Source of the DNA: Clostridium tepidum
Lineage (GTDB): Bacteria; Bacillota; Clostridia; Clostridiales; Clostridiaceae
Length of the DNA: 64,000 nt
Assembly: GCF_002008345.1 (NCBI RefSeq)
Contig: NZ_MRAE01000001.1
Location: 62,001-126,000 of the forward strand
Direction: 5' to 3'
Both the position numbers and the translations under genes were made by a program. Of the stretch, positions 24,817 to 33,183 are shown in pieces (position 1 is the stretch's first letter; the number at the start of each line of letters is the position of its first letter). Under the pieces are notes generated by a model. It was not told where the DNA came from, did not search any database, and saw only the letters and a program-made list of their open reading frames with translations.

Positions 24817-25137
24817 ATGGCAACTTATAAGGAAAGAGAAATGAAAAATGTAACAGCCAACCTGGTAGGGGAAGTGAAAACATCTTCCTTTGAATGGGAT
24901 GGAGAAACAATTAATGTAACAAATTTTTCACTTGTAGAAAGAAAAAATGGGAAAAGACACTATACAAATTGTTCGGCCTATGGCCAGTGGTCAGAAGTAG
25001 CAAAAGACCTTAAAGTAGGTGATCTTGTTCATGTTTATGGTTTCATTAAAACTAGAAAGAATAATGACAAGGTTTATAGGAATTTCATTGTAAAGCATAT
25101 GAATAAAATTGAAAAAGAAAATAAGGAGGAAAAATAA
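24817..25137 (+). CDS. Single-stranded DNA-binding protein (short OB-fold)
   Basis: 106 residues with one OB-fold: VTANLVGEVKTSSFEWDGET, NFSLVERKNGKRHYTNCSAY, then GDLVHVYGFIKTRKN. It lacks the long acidic-tipped tail of housekeeping SSB, ending EKENKEEK, so it likely coats transferred or rolling-circle single strands without recruiting the full SSB interactome. It opens the channel operon, with GGAGG as RBS. Confidence 0.8.
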   Translation: MATYKEREMKNVTANLVGEVKTSSFEWDGETINVTNFSLVERKNGKRHYTNCSAYGQWSEVAKDLKVGDLVHVYGFIKTRKNNDKVYRNFIVKHMNKIEKENKEEK

Positions 25138-25138
25138 T

Positions 25139-25354
25139 ATGGCATTTTTTACGGAAGGAATAGCAGTATTAAAAACATTGGTTTCAGCAATTGGAGCAGG
25201 TCTAGGGGCTTGGGGAGTAATTAACCTCATGGAAGGATACGGAAATGACAATCCAGGAGCAAAATCCCAGGGAATCAAACAACTAATGGCAGGCGGGGGT
25301 ATTGTCCTTATTGGAGTAAAGCTTATCCCATTACTTGCAAATACACTTAACTAA
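25139..25354 (+). CDS. Maff2 family mobile-element protein (VirB2-like pilin)
   Basis: ATG 25139 follows AAGGAGG; the N-terminus MAFFTEGIAVLKTLV is the hallmark of the Maff2 family. 71 residues with two hydrophobic segments (LVSAIGAGLGAWGVINLM and AGGGIVLIGVKLIPLL) around a small polar loop, the topology of VirB2-type pilins. It sits directly before the VirB6-like gene, as in related elements. The pilin role is inference from size, topology and position. Confidence 0.8.
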   Translation: MAFFTEGIAVLKTLVSAIGAGLGAWGVINLMEGYGNDNPGAKSQGIKQLMAGGGIVLIGVKLIPLLANTLN

Positions 25355-25372
25355 GAAAGAGGTAGATAAAAT

Positions 25373-26242
25373 ATGTTTGGGCTTTTCGATAAAATAACCG
25401 AATTTTTTCAGGAGATTTTCATCGGAATTATCCAAGCAAACCTTGAAGCAATGTTCTTAGATATAAATGAGAATGTAAGTCTTGTAGCTACAGAAGTCGG
25501 CAAAACACCAAGTGGTTGGAATGCAGAAGTATTCAGTTTTATAAAGAATATTAACGACACTGTAGTTATTCCCATAGCAGGAATTATCATAACCGCCGTC
25601 TTGTGCATAGAACTCATAAATATGGTGATGGAGAAAAACAATATGCACTCTGATACCGATACATTCGATTTTTTTAAATATATCATTAAGATGTGGATTG
25701 CAGTATGGCTCGTAAGCAATGCTTTCACCTTCTCGATGGCAGTATTTGATGTATCACAGACACTAGTAACTAAGGCGGCGGGAGTGATAAATACAAGTGC
25801 AGTCCTTGACTCCATGGATGTAGCAGCAATGGTAGAGAGTCTTAAAGATGAAAGTTTATGGAATCTGATACTGATAGCCTTGGACACTTCACTTGTGAAG
25901 CTTTCAATACAGGTTGTATCAATCATAATCATAGTAATAACCTATGGAAGAATGATTGAAATTTGCTTATATAGCTCAGTATCAGCAATACCATTTGCAA
26001 CCATGGGTAATAAAGAATGGGGACAGATTGGAACAAATTATATCAAGGGATTATTTGCACTTGGGCTTCAGGGATTGTTTCTTATGATATGCCTTGGAAT
26101 ATATGCGGTACTTGTAAAGACAATTCATGTAACTACAGATATTCATACAAGCATATTCGGAGTTCTTGGATATACGGTACTTCTTGGAATTATGATGTTA
26201 AAGAGTGGAACAATTGCAAAGAGCATAATGAATGCTCATTAA
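25373..26242 (+). CDS. VirB6/TrbL-like polytopic channel protein
   Basis: 289 residues with about six hydrophobic segments (VVIPIAGIIITAVLCIELIN; MWIAVWLVSNAFTFSMAVF; VVSIIIIVITYGRMIEICLY; IKGLFALGLQGLFLMICLGI; GVLGYTVLLGIMML) and an amphipathic N-terminus (FGLFDKITEFFQEIFIGIIQ). VirB6 homologues form the inner-membrane part of the mating channel. The gene follows the pilin by 18 bases. An 82-codon frame inside it is a shadow. Confidence 0.8.
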   Translation: MFGLFDKITEFFQEIFIGIIQANLEAMFLDINENVSLVATEVGKTPSGWNAEVFSFIKNINDTVVIPIAGIIITAVLCIELINMVMEKNNMHSDTDTFDFFKYIIKMWIAVWLVSNAFTFSMAVFDVSQTLVTKAAGVINTSAVLDSMDVAAMVESLKDESLWNLILIALDTSLVKLSIQVVSIIIIVITYGRMIEICLYSSVSAIPFATMGNKEWGQIGTNYIKGLFALGLQGLFLMICLGIYAVLVKTIHVTTDIHTSIFGVLGYTVLLGIMMLKSGTIAKSIMNAH

Positions 26243-26265
26243 AAATATATTTGGGAGGAATGTAA

Positions 26266-26709
26266 TTGAAACTTAAAAATAAGAAAGTAATAGTAGGTCT
26301 AGCACTTACAGGAGTAGGTCTTATAGCTTCTGAAATTAAAAAGAGAAGGAAGATAGATGAACTTACAAAAAGGGTTCACTATACAGAGGATTTTTTAGAA
26401 GATCTTGATGAAAAAGCATGGAGCTTAAATAGGTCTATCAAGGAGATTGCAAAAGCTCATAACAGTCTTACAAAAATGACAACTGATAATTATGAAGACC
26501 TTGATAAGAGAATTTATGATATTGAAGATGAAATAGCTACTATCTATTGTCATCTTGAAGAACTTGACAAGATTAAGAAAAACAGAAAAGGAGTAAGTGA
26601 AAGTAAAACAATATTAAAAAGTAGCTCTGAGGAACAAGAAGAAAGTATAGATGACAGTGAGGAAATTGAAGTAGACCTTGGAAGAATAATAGAAAAGCTA
26701 ATGGAATAG
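26266..26709 (+). CDS. Membrane-anchored coiled-coil protein of the transfer operon
   Basis: TTG start after GGGAGG. Residues 4-24 form one membrane anchor (KKVIVGLALTGVGLIASEIK); residues 30-110 are predicted coiled coil; the C-terminus is acidic (EEQEESIDDSEEIEVDLG). No enzymatic motif. Its place between virB6 and prgI genes suggests a structural or assembly role in the channel; I do not recognise a named family. Confidence 0.6.
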   Translation: MKLKNKKVIVGLALTGVGLIASEIKKRRKIDELTKRVHYTEDFLEDLDEKAWSLNRSIKEIAKAHNSLTKMTTDNYEDLDKRIYDIEDEIATIYCHLEELDKIKKNRKGVSESKTILKSSSEEQEESIDDSEEIEVDLGRIIEKLME

Positions 26710-26723
26710 AGAGGTGATAGAGA

Positions 26724-27152
26724 TTGGCTTATGTTCAGATACCCAAAGATTTAAGTAATGTTAAAACTAAAGTGGCATTTAATCTTACTAAAAGGCAACT
26801 TATTGGATTTGCAGTAGCAGGACTTATCGGTATTCCAACATACCTAAAGACAAGAGGTGCTCTTGGCAATGACCTGGCTGTCTTTTTAATGCTTATAATT
26901 ACTATCCCTATTTTCTTTGTGGTCTTTTATGAAAAAGATGGTCTTCCATGTGAGAAGTACCTTAAATATGTATATCTTCATGAAAAACACCAGCCTAAAG
27001 TTAGGGTGAGTAAGGACAAGTTCATAGAAATGAGGAAGGAGGAGCAGGACATAAATGGCAAAAAATCAGGTTCAGCAAAGAAATCTAGAAAAAAGAAAAA
27101 GACAGGAAGAAAAACTACAAAAAAAGGAAAAAGAGTTAAAAAAAGTAGCTAA
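26724..27152 (+). CDS. PrgI family conjugation protein
   Basis: TTG start after GAGGTGA. MAYVQIPKDLSNVKTKVAFN and LTKRQLIGFAVAGLIGIPTY begin the PrgI domain; two adjacent membrane helices (residues 30-45 and 52-72, FLMLIITIPIFFVVFYEKDG) follow, then KYVYLHEKHQPKVR. The last 33 residues are strongly lysine-rich and are encoded in the same DNA as the first 33 codons of virB4 in another frame (98-bp overlap). PrgI proteins are VirB3-like channel components that partner with VirB4. Confidence 0.85.
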   Translation: MAYVQIPKDLSNVKTKVAFNLTKRQLIGFAVAGLIGIPTYLKTRGALGNDLAVFLMLIITIPIFFVVFYEKDGLPCEKYLKYVYLHEKHQPKVRVSKDKFIEMRKEEQDINGKKSGSAKKSRKKKKTGRKTTKKGKRVKKSS

Positions 27153-29505
27153 AGAAACAAAAAATCTTAAGTCAAATCATAAAAAAAGCTCTCCATTCCT
27201 TGATTTATTTAAGAAAGAAAAGAAAAGATACACCATTGAAGATACTATTCCCTATAAGAAGATGTATAGAAATGGAATCTGCTATGTAGGTGAGGGAAAG
27301 TACAATAAACTTATAAAATATGAGGATATAAATTATCAGCTTGCACTTGAGGAAGATAGAGACCTTATCTTTAATCAATTTGCAGGCTTTTTAAATTCCT
27401 TTGATTCTACAACAGAGCTTCAGTTAAGCTTCGTTAACCAGGTAGGAAGGATCAAGGAAATGGAAAATGCAATTACTATACCAGATAAAGGAGATGATTT
27501 TGATGAGATAAGGGAAGAGTTTAGGGAAATGCTTAAGGATCAGCTTTCTAAGGGCAATAATGGTCTTAGAAAATCAAAGTATATTGTTGTTAATACAAGG
27601 TCAGAAAGCTATGAACAAGCCAAACCTGTTCTTGATAGAATAGAGATAGATGTCCTATCTAATCTAAAGAGTATGGGAGTAAGGGCTGAAACATTAGTAG
27701 GAGTAGAAAGGCTTAAGCTACTTCACGATATGCTAAATCCTGATAAAATCTTTGATTATGATGGGCAAGGACTTGAAAATAGGGACACAAGAAAACTTAT
27801 AATGCCTAGTACATTCAAGTTCATAAGTCCTAAATATATGCAGATGGGAAATTATATCTGTGCCTTGAGTCATTTTCAGATTCTAGCAAGTGAACTTTCA
27901 GATAGGTTCTTATCAGAAATTCTTTCTATTGAAGATAATATGTATGTAAGTCTTCATATTCATGCTATAGACCAGGTAGATGCAATCAAGATAGTAAAAA
28001 GAAAGAATACTGATCTTCAGAAAATGATGATTGAAGAGCAGAAAAAAGCCGTAAGAGCTGGTTATGATATGGATATTATTCCATCAGACCTTAATGTTTA
28101 TGGTAATGATATAAAGAATCTTTTGACTGATCTACAGTCTAGAGATGAAAGAATGTTTTATGTAACCTTTACAATTATGAATCTAAGTAAAAATAAAGAA
28201 GAACTTGATAATACAATAGCTCAGATTTCTTCAATATGTAATCGTAATAACTGTGCATTAAAAAGATTAGACCACCAACAAGAGCAAGGCTTTATATCTA
28301 TCCTGCCATTAGGAGTAAATAAGATTGAAATTAAAAGGCAACTGACATCTTCATCAACTGCTGTATTCATGCCTTTTACAACTGAGGAACTATTTATGAG
28401 TTCAAATACAAGTTTATACTATGGGCTTAATGCTCTTTCCCACAACCTTATAATGGCAGATAGAAAGAAATTAAAAAACCCTAATGGACTTATTCTTGGA
28501 ACACCAGGGGCTGGTAAGTCCTTTGCTGCAAAAAGGGAAATGGCCAATGCTATTTTAGTTACTGATGATGATGTAATTATTACAGATCCAGAAGGAGAAT
28601 ATGGAAGTCTTGTAAAGGAATTTAATGGTGAAGTAATTAAGATTTCAGCAAAGTCAAAGGATTATCTAAATCCACTTGATATCAATATGAACTATGGAGA
28701 TGGAGATGCACCTTTAAAGGATAAGGCAAACTTTATAATGAGTATGCTTGAACTTGTAGTAGGTGGAAGTGGTCTAACTGCAGCTGAAAAATCTGTAATA
28801 GATAGGTGCCTTCCTAAAATATACAAGGACTACTTTGACAATCCTATACCTGAGAATATGCCTATACTTAGTGATCTGTATAATCTCCTTCAAGAGCAGG
28901 AGGAAAGTGTAGGAAGAAAACTAGCTACAGAAATGGAAATCTATGTTACAGGCTCTTTAAATGTATTCAATAATAGAAGTAATGTAGACCTTAACAAAAA
29001 ACTTATATGTTTTGACATAAAGGAGCTGGGAAATCAACTTAAGAAAATAGGAATGTTAGTAATACAAGACCAGGTATGGAATAAGGTTTCTTCAAATAGG
29101 GGAGCAAATAGGGCAACAAGATACTATATTGACGAGTTTCACTTGCTTCTAAAGGACCAGCAAACTGCCCAATATTCAGTTGAAATATGGAAAAGATTTA
29201 GAAAGTGGGGTGGAGTGCCAACAGGTATAACTCAAAATGTGAAAGACCTTTTGGGAAGTGCTGAAATTGAAAATATCTTTGATAATACAGACTTTGTCCT
29301 TATGCTTAATCAAGCATCTGGAGATAGGGAAATCCTAGCCAAGAAACTTAAAATTTCTCCTTTTCAATTAAATTATGTTACAAACTCTAATGCAGGAGAG
29401 GGATTATTATTCTTTGGAAACACCATAGTTCCCTTTGTAGATAAATTCCCTAAAGATACGATTCTGTATCAGAAGATGACAACAAAGCCTGAGGAAGTGG
29501 AGTAA
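27055..29505 (+). CDS. VirB4-like conjugation ATPase
   Basis: The ATG at 27055 follows GGAGGAGC and lies within the prgI gene. An N-terminal charged coil (KRQEEKLQKKEKELKK) precedes the VirB4 N-domain (TIPYKKMYRNGICYVGEGKY near residue 65). The ATPase domain has Walker A GLILGTPGAGKSFAAKREM near residues 476-494, VIITDPEGEYGSLVKEF near 510, and Walker B RYYIDEFHLLLKD near 690, followed by TGITQNVKDLLGS. It energises channel assembly and substrate transport. Length 816 fits Gram-positive TraE/VirB4 proteins. Confidence 0.92.
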   Translation: MAKNQVQQRNLEKRKRQEEKLQKKEKELKKVAKETKNLKSNHKKSSPFLDLFKKEKKRYTIEDTIPYKKMYRNGICYVGEGKYNKLIKYEDINYQLALEEDRDLIFNQFAGFLNSFDSTTELQLSFVNQVGRIKEMENAITIPDKGDDFDEIREEFREMLKDQLSKGNNGLRKSKYIVVNTRSESYEQAKPVLDRIEIDVLSNLKSMGVRAETLVGVERLKLLHDMLNPDKIFDYDGQGLENRDTRKLIMPSTFKFISPKYMQMGNYICALSHFQILASELSDRFLSEILSIEDNMYVSLHIHAIDQVDAIKIVKRKNTDLQKMMIEEQKKAVRAGYDMDIIPSDLNVYGNDIKNLLTDLQSRDERMFYVTFTIMNLSKNKEELDNTIAQISSICNRNNCALKRLDHQQEQGFISILPLGVNKIEIKRQLTSSSTAVFMPFTTEELFMSSNTSLYYGLNALSHNLIMADRKKLKNPNGLILGTPGAGKSFAAKREMANAILVTDDDVIITDPEGEYGSLVKEFNGEVIKISAKSKDYLNPLDINMNYGDGDAPLKDKANFIMSMLELVVGGSGLTAAEKSVIDRCLPKIYKDYFDNPIPENMPILSDLYNLLQEQEESVGRKLATEMEIYVTGSLNVFNNRSNVDLNKKLICFDIKELGNQLKKIGMLVIQDQVWNKVSSNRGANRATRYYIDEFHLLLKDQQTAQYSVEIWKRFRKWGGVPTGITQNVKDLLGSAEIENIFDNTDFVLMLNQASGDREILAKKLKISPFQLNYVTNSNAGEGLLFFGNTIVPFVDKFPKDTILYQKMTTKPEEVE

Positions 29506-29509
29506 AAAA

Positions 29510-32014
29510 ATGAAAGAGAATAATAAGAAAAAAAGGAGAACTAATCTTGACATAGGTAAGAGAGAAAAAATAAAAGAATATAAGGAAAAGAAGGTTGATG
29601 ATAGCCAAAGATTCCAAGAGTCTATTATAGAAACAAAGTCTAAATTAAATAATGTTGAGAAAAATGATGAGCCTACTTACAAGAAAAGTGGGCTTTCTTC
29701 ATCTCAAAAACAAATAAAGAAGCATATGGATAAAAGGGAAAAAGTGGATAGTAAAACTCCTGAAATAATTGATTATAGGCGAAAAGAGGAAAGGGTAGGT
29801 GATTCAAGCAATTTAGAAAAAAGAACTTCAGAAAGTAGCCAGTTAAAAGGGACTATAAAAGAGCATAAAAGTCTCGATATAGGTGGAAGAAAAAAGACTA
29901 ACAATTACCTCGGTAAAAGAGTACATGAAAAAGATAGATTTGATGATTCTATTGTAAAGAAGAAAACAAAATTAAATCATAGCCAAGTAAAGGCTAGTGA
30001 TGGGAAAAATGAAATAGCTGAAGACAAGGGAGATATTTCAGGAGGTGATAGGAGTCTTTCAGATAGTTTAAATGAGAAAGCAATAAATAAAAATAAAAGG
30101 AAAAAGCAGAAACAGATAAATAATCTGAAAGATAAAGAAAAAACCAATAAGTATGAAACTCTAGATAAAGAAACTAAAATCAATGCTTTACTTGCAAAAG
30201 ACACTGATGATCCTACTGTTTCTGATAAACATGATAATGAGATAAAAGCAGAAGATTATGAGGATGTAAGCTATGGTGTAGAAGGTCTTAAAAAGAATGG
30301 CAAAATTTCAAAGAAAGATTATTACAAAAGAAAAGCTATTTATGATAATCAGAAAAAGAAGAAAAGCAAAGATGGGAAATTAACCACAGATGATGTTAAA
30401 GACCTTAAAGGTGGCATGGCTAATAGGGCAGGTGAAAAATCTTCATTTGAAAGTAAAGGTCTTAGTGAGAGGGCAGAGAAAAAATATCAGGAAAATGAAA
30501 GTAAATTAATTCAGAAAAGGAAAAAAGCAAGTAAGCTTTACAATAAGCCTAAATATGATAAAACAAGCAAGCTTGTAGGAGGAATATCTGGAGCAAGTTA
30601 CATGGCTTCTGAATACATGAGAGCTGGAAGTGATGAAAATGTAGCTATTGACGCAGCAGACAAAGGTTTATATCTTAATGCAAGTATGACAAGACAAGCC
30701 CAGAATAGACTTCAGAGAAAAAGAAAAAGTCCCTTAAAGGTTAAAAGAGAATTGGCTTTAAAACATCAGAAGAATATGGCAAAGGCTGAATATCAGACAG
30801 AAATTGAAGTTTTGAGAAAAGAAAAAGATTTTCAGAAGAAGAGTGCCTACAAAAAACTGATTAAGAGAAAGCAAATGAAAAAGAAAATTTATGAAGAGCA
30901 TAATATTGCAGTTACCTTCAAAGATAGACTTAAAAGGGGAATTGAAAATATTTTAAAAGGAAGTTCCCAGGTTATAAGAAGAAATATTAGGAGACTCCTT
31001 ATTCTTCTTGCAGTCGTTATTATAGGTTTTATGACCTTAAGCCAGATTGCAACTTTTTTTATTAGTGGAATATCATCAGTAACAAGTCAAGTTATGAGTA
31101 CAACATATTTGTCAGGTGAAGAGACTCTCGCAGATATAAATAGCGAATTTACTAATTATGAATATGAGTTGGCAGACGAGCTTGCCAATATTGAAAGCTA
31201 TTATCCTGGATATGATGAGTACCATGTAGGAGGAGATACTGATATAGGACATGATATTCATGAGCTTTTAAGTTTTATAACTGCTAGGTATGGAGAAGTA
31301 ACCAATGTTGCAAGTCTTAGTGGAGAATTAAAAGATCTATTTAACAAGATGTATAAGGTTAATTATGAAACTGTGGTGGAAACCAGATATAGGCAGGTAT
31401 GCTATGGAAGTGGTGAAGATAGATACTGTGTAATGGAGCCTTATGATTGGTATATTTTGAAAGTTACAGTAGAGAAAAAAGAACTTGATACTGTAGCAAG
31501 GGAGGAATTTATTGGATATGAGGACAATCTTGCTCACTATGAAGCACTCCTTGAAACAGGTGGTAATATGGAACACTACTTTGGGGGAAGTGGTATAACT
31601 CCTGTTATACCAGATAGTGCCATAATAGGTGACCTTATAAACAATCCTAATCTTTCAGATAAAGAAAAGGCTCTTGTATCAGCAGCATATAGGACACCGA
31701 CAGCAGGTAACGGCTACTGTGCTGCATGGGTAAGCAATGTCTATGTAAATGCAGGCTTCCCAAGACCTGGAGGAAATGCTTGTGATCAATATTATTGGTA
31801 TTGTCATAGTAATGATCTTTCAGAACTTAGACCTGGAATGATGGTAGCAGTACCTACTCACAATCATACTAAGGCAGGAAGGATTTATGGTCATGTTGGT
31901 ATCTATGTTGGAAATGGGATTATAAGAGAGAATATCGGTATTGTAAAAGATACTAAACTTTCAGATTGGATTGCCTACTATGGTAGTAGTGCAAAATGGG
32001 GATTCCACTATTAA
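29510..32014 (+). CDS. Transfer-associated cell-wall hydrolase with CHAP domain
   Basis: 834 residues. Residues 1-480 are very charged, low-complexity and probably cytoplasmic (many K, E, D, S), including a helical segment KLVGGISGASYMASEYMRAG. A single membrane helix lies near residues 495-520 (LLILLAVVIIGFMTLSQIA). Outside follows a VirB8/lysozyme-replacement-like region and a CHAP amidase at residues 720-834 with the catalytic cysteine in GNGYCAAWVSNVY and histidine in YGHVGIYVGNG. It should cut peptidoglycan locally for the mating channel. Most relatives carry two hydrolase domains; only CHAP is recognisable here. Confidence 0.85.
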   Translation: MKENNKKKRRTNLDIGKREKIKEYKEKKVDDSQRFQESIIETKSKLNNVEKNDEPTYKKSGLSSSQKQIKKHMDKREKVDSKTPEIIDYRRKEERVGDSSNLEKRTSESSQLKGTIKEHKSLDIGGRKKTNNYLGKRVHEKDRFDDSIVKKKTKLNHSQVKASDGKNEIAEDKGDISGGDRSLSDSLNEKAINKNKRKKQKQINNLKDKEKTNKYETLDKETKINALLAKDTDDPTVSDKHDNEIKAEDYEDVSYGVEGLKKNGKISKKDYYKRKAIYDNQKKKKSKDGKLTTDDVKDLKGGMANRAGEKSSFESKGLSERAEKKYQENESKLIQKRKKASKLYNKPKYDKTSKLVGGISGASYMASEYMRAGSDENVAIDAADKGLYLNASMTRQAQNRLQRKRKSPLKVKRELALKHQKNMAKAEYQTEIEVLRKEKDFQKKSAYKKLIKRKQMKKKIYEEHNIAVTFKDRLKRGIENILKGSSQVIRRNIRRLLILLAVVIIGFMTLSQIATFFISGISSVTSQVMSTTYLSGEETLADINSEFTNYEYELADELANIESYYPGYDEYHVGGDTDIGHDIHELLSFITARYGEVTNVASLSGELKDLFNKMYKVNYETVVETRYRQVCYGSGEDRYCVMEPYDWYILKVTVEKKELDTVAREEFIGYEDNLAHYEALLETGGNMEHYFGGSGITPVIPDSAIIGDLINNPNLSDKEKALVSAAYRTPTAGNGYCAAWVSNVYVNAGFPRPGGNACDQYYWYCHSNDLSELRPGMMVAVPTHNHTKAGRIYGHVGIYVGNGIIRENIGIVKDTKLSDWIAYYGSSAKWGFHY

Positions 32015-32033
32015 AAGAAGGAGGTTTTAATGA

Positions 32034-32306
32034 ATGGATAAAAAGACAGAAAACAGATATAAAAAAATAAAAAGAGACCAGAAAAAGCTAAAAGACCAAA
32101 TTAAAAAAAGTGAAGAAGAATTAGAACTTTTAAGATTGGAAGAAGAGGAAATAGCTGGTCAAGAGATTATGGCTATATGTTATGAGCAGAAGATTAATCT
32201 TTTAGAAGCAGTAAAGGTTTTTACTGAGGCAGAAAAAACAAGAGGAAAGGAAAATAAAATATTTAAAGAATTTGAAAAGGAGAATTTAACCTATGGAAAA
32301 GAATAA
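32034..32306 (+). CDS. DUF4315 family protein
   Basis: 90 residues, a helical hairpin: a coiled N-terminus (KIKRDQKKLKDQIKKSEEEL) then EIMAICYEQKINLLEAVKVF, typical of DUF4315, always found beside DUF4366 genes in ICEs. Role unknown. It overlaps the next gene by 14 bases. Confidence 0.8.
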   Translation: MDKKTENRYKKIKRDQKKLKDQIKKSEEELELLRLEEEEIAGQEIMAICYEQKINLLEAVKVFTEAEKTRGKENKIFKEFEKENLTYGKE

Positions 32307-33183
32307 TAAGAAGAGAAAAGCTATAAAAATATTACTGGCACTTGCAATTACAAGTGTGGCTGGAATAAGTTTCGTGACTACAGTTTTTGCATCAGACACT
32401 AGCGGAGAACTTGAAAGAGAGTTTGTAATTGATGTTAATAGTCCTGAATCTACAAAGGATAAGGAAGATAATATCATAGTTGATGTAAATAAACCTTCAT
32501 TAAATCCAGCAGAAACAGGAAATGGTTTTGTTGTTGATGTAAATAAGCCTAAGGAGGAATCAACTATACCAAAGGAAAATCCTTATGAACCGACAGATCC
32601 TAGTCAAGCAAGAGGAACTATTACAGAATCTGTTGGAGCAGATAATAAGGAATATCCAAGAAGGAGTGGGATAGCAGATGTTTTAGATGAAGCTAGTGGT
32701 GGTCAAATGAAGGAAAGACCAAAGGCTGATGCAAGAGAATACCTTACCTTTCAAACAAAAAGTGGTAAGGTCTTCCATCTTATTATCAATCATGATGAGC
32801 CTGACTCCAATGTTCAACTCTTAACTGAGGTATCTGAACAAGATTTACTCAATATGATTGAGCAAGATGAGGAAGGAAATGGTATAGCTAAAGTCGAGGA
32901 AGAACCTAAAAAGGAAGTAGTAAAAAAAGAAGAACCTGAAAAAGAGGAACCTGAGAAGGAAGATTCTAAGGGTTCTTTTTTAATTGTCCTACTTATCGTA
33001 GCGGTAGTAGGTGGAGCAGGATATTACTTTAAGGTTGTAAAGGCTAATGAAGATGGATTTGATGATTTTGAAGATGATGAAATCCCAAATGATGATGATT
33101 TTTTCAGCAGTAGTGATGAAGAAGAAAGTAATGAAGAAGTAGAAGATGAAGATACTGAATATACAAAGGAGGATTTGATTTAA
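32293..33183 (+). CDS. DUF4366 family surface protein
   Basis: A signal peptide (IKILLALAITSVAGISFVTT, cleavage after VFA) is followed by three short repeats of the form (F/I)V(I/V)DVN(S/K)P at residues 40-90. The DUF4366 core (KERPKADAREYLTFQTKSGK and HLIINHDEPDSNVQLLTEVS) lies at residues 138-195. A membrane helix (SFLIVLLIVAVVGGAGYYF) near 235 anchors it, with an acidic cytoplasmic tail. Function unknown; linked to mating channels. The stop TAA shares its final A with the start of the vWA gene. Confidence 0.8.
   Translation: MEKNNKKRKAIKILLALAITSVAGISFVTTVFASDTSGELEREFVIDVNSPESTKDKEDNIIVDVNKPSLNPAETGNGFVVDVNKPKEESTIPKENPYEPTDPSQARGTITESVGADNKEYPRRSGIADVLDEASGGQMKERPKADAREYLTFQTKSGKVFHLIINHDEPDSNVQLLTEVSEQDLLNMIEQDEEGNGIAKVEEEPKKEVVKKEEPEKEEPEKEDSKGSFLIVLLIVAVVGGAGYYFKVVKANEDGFDDFEDDEIPNDDDFFSSSDEEESNEEVEDEDTEYTKEDLI

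Noticed and set aside
25373-26242. VirB6-like gene as a recombinant segment because of slightly higher G+C
   Set aside because: The difference from the neighbouring transfer genes is small by eye and was not measured over the full gene.
26017-26265. 82-codon frame inside the VirB6-like gene
   Set aside because: No ribosome binding site, and the overlapping VirB6-like frame has clear membrane-protein character.
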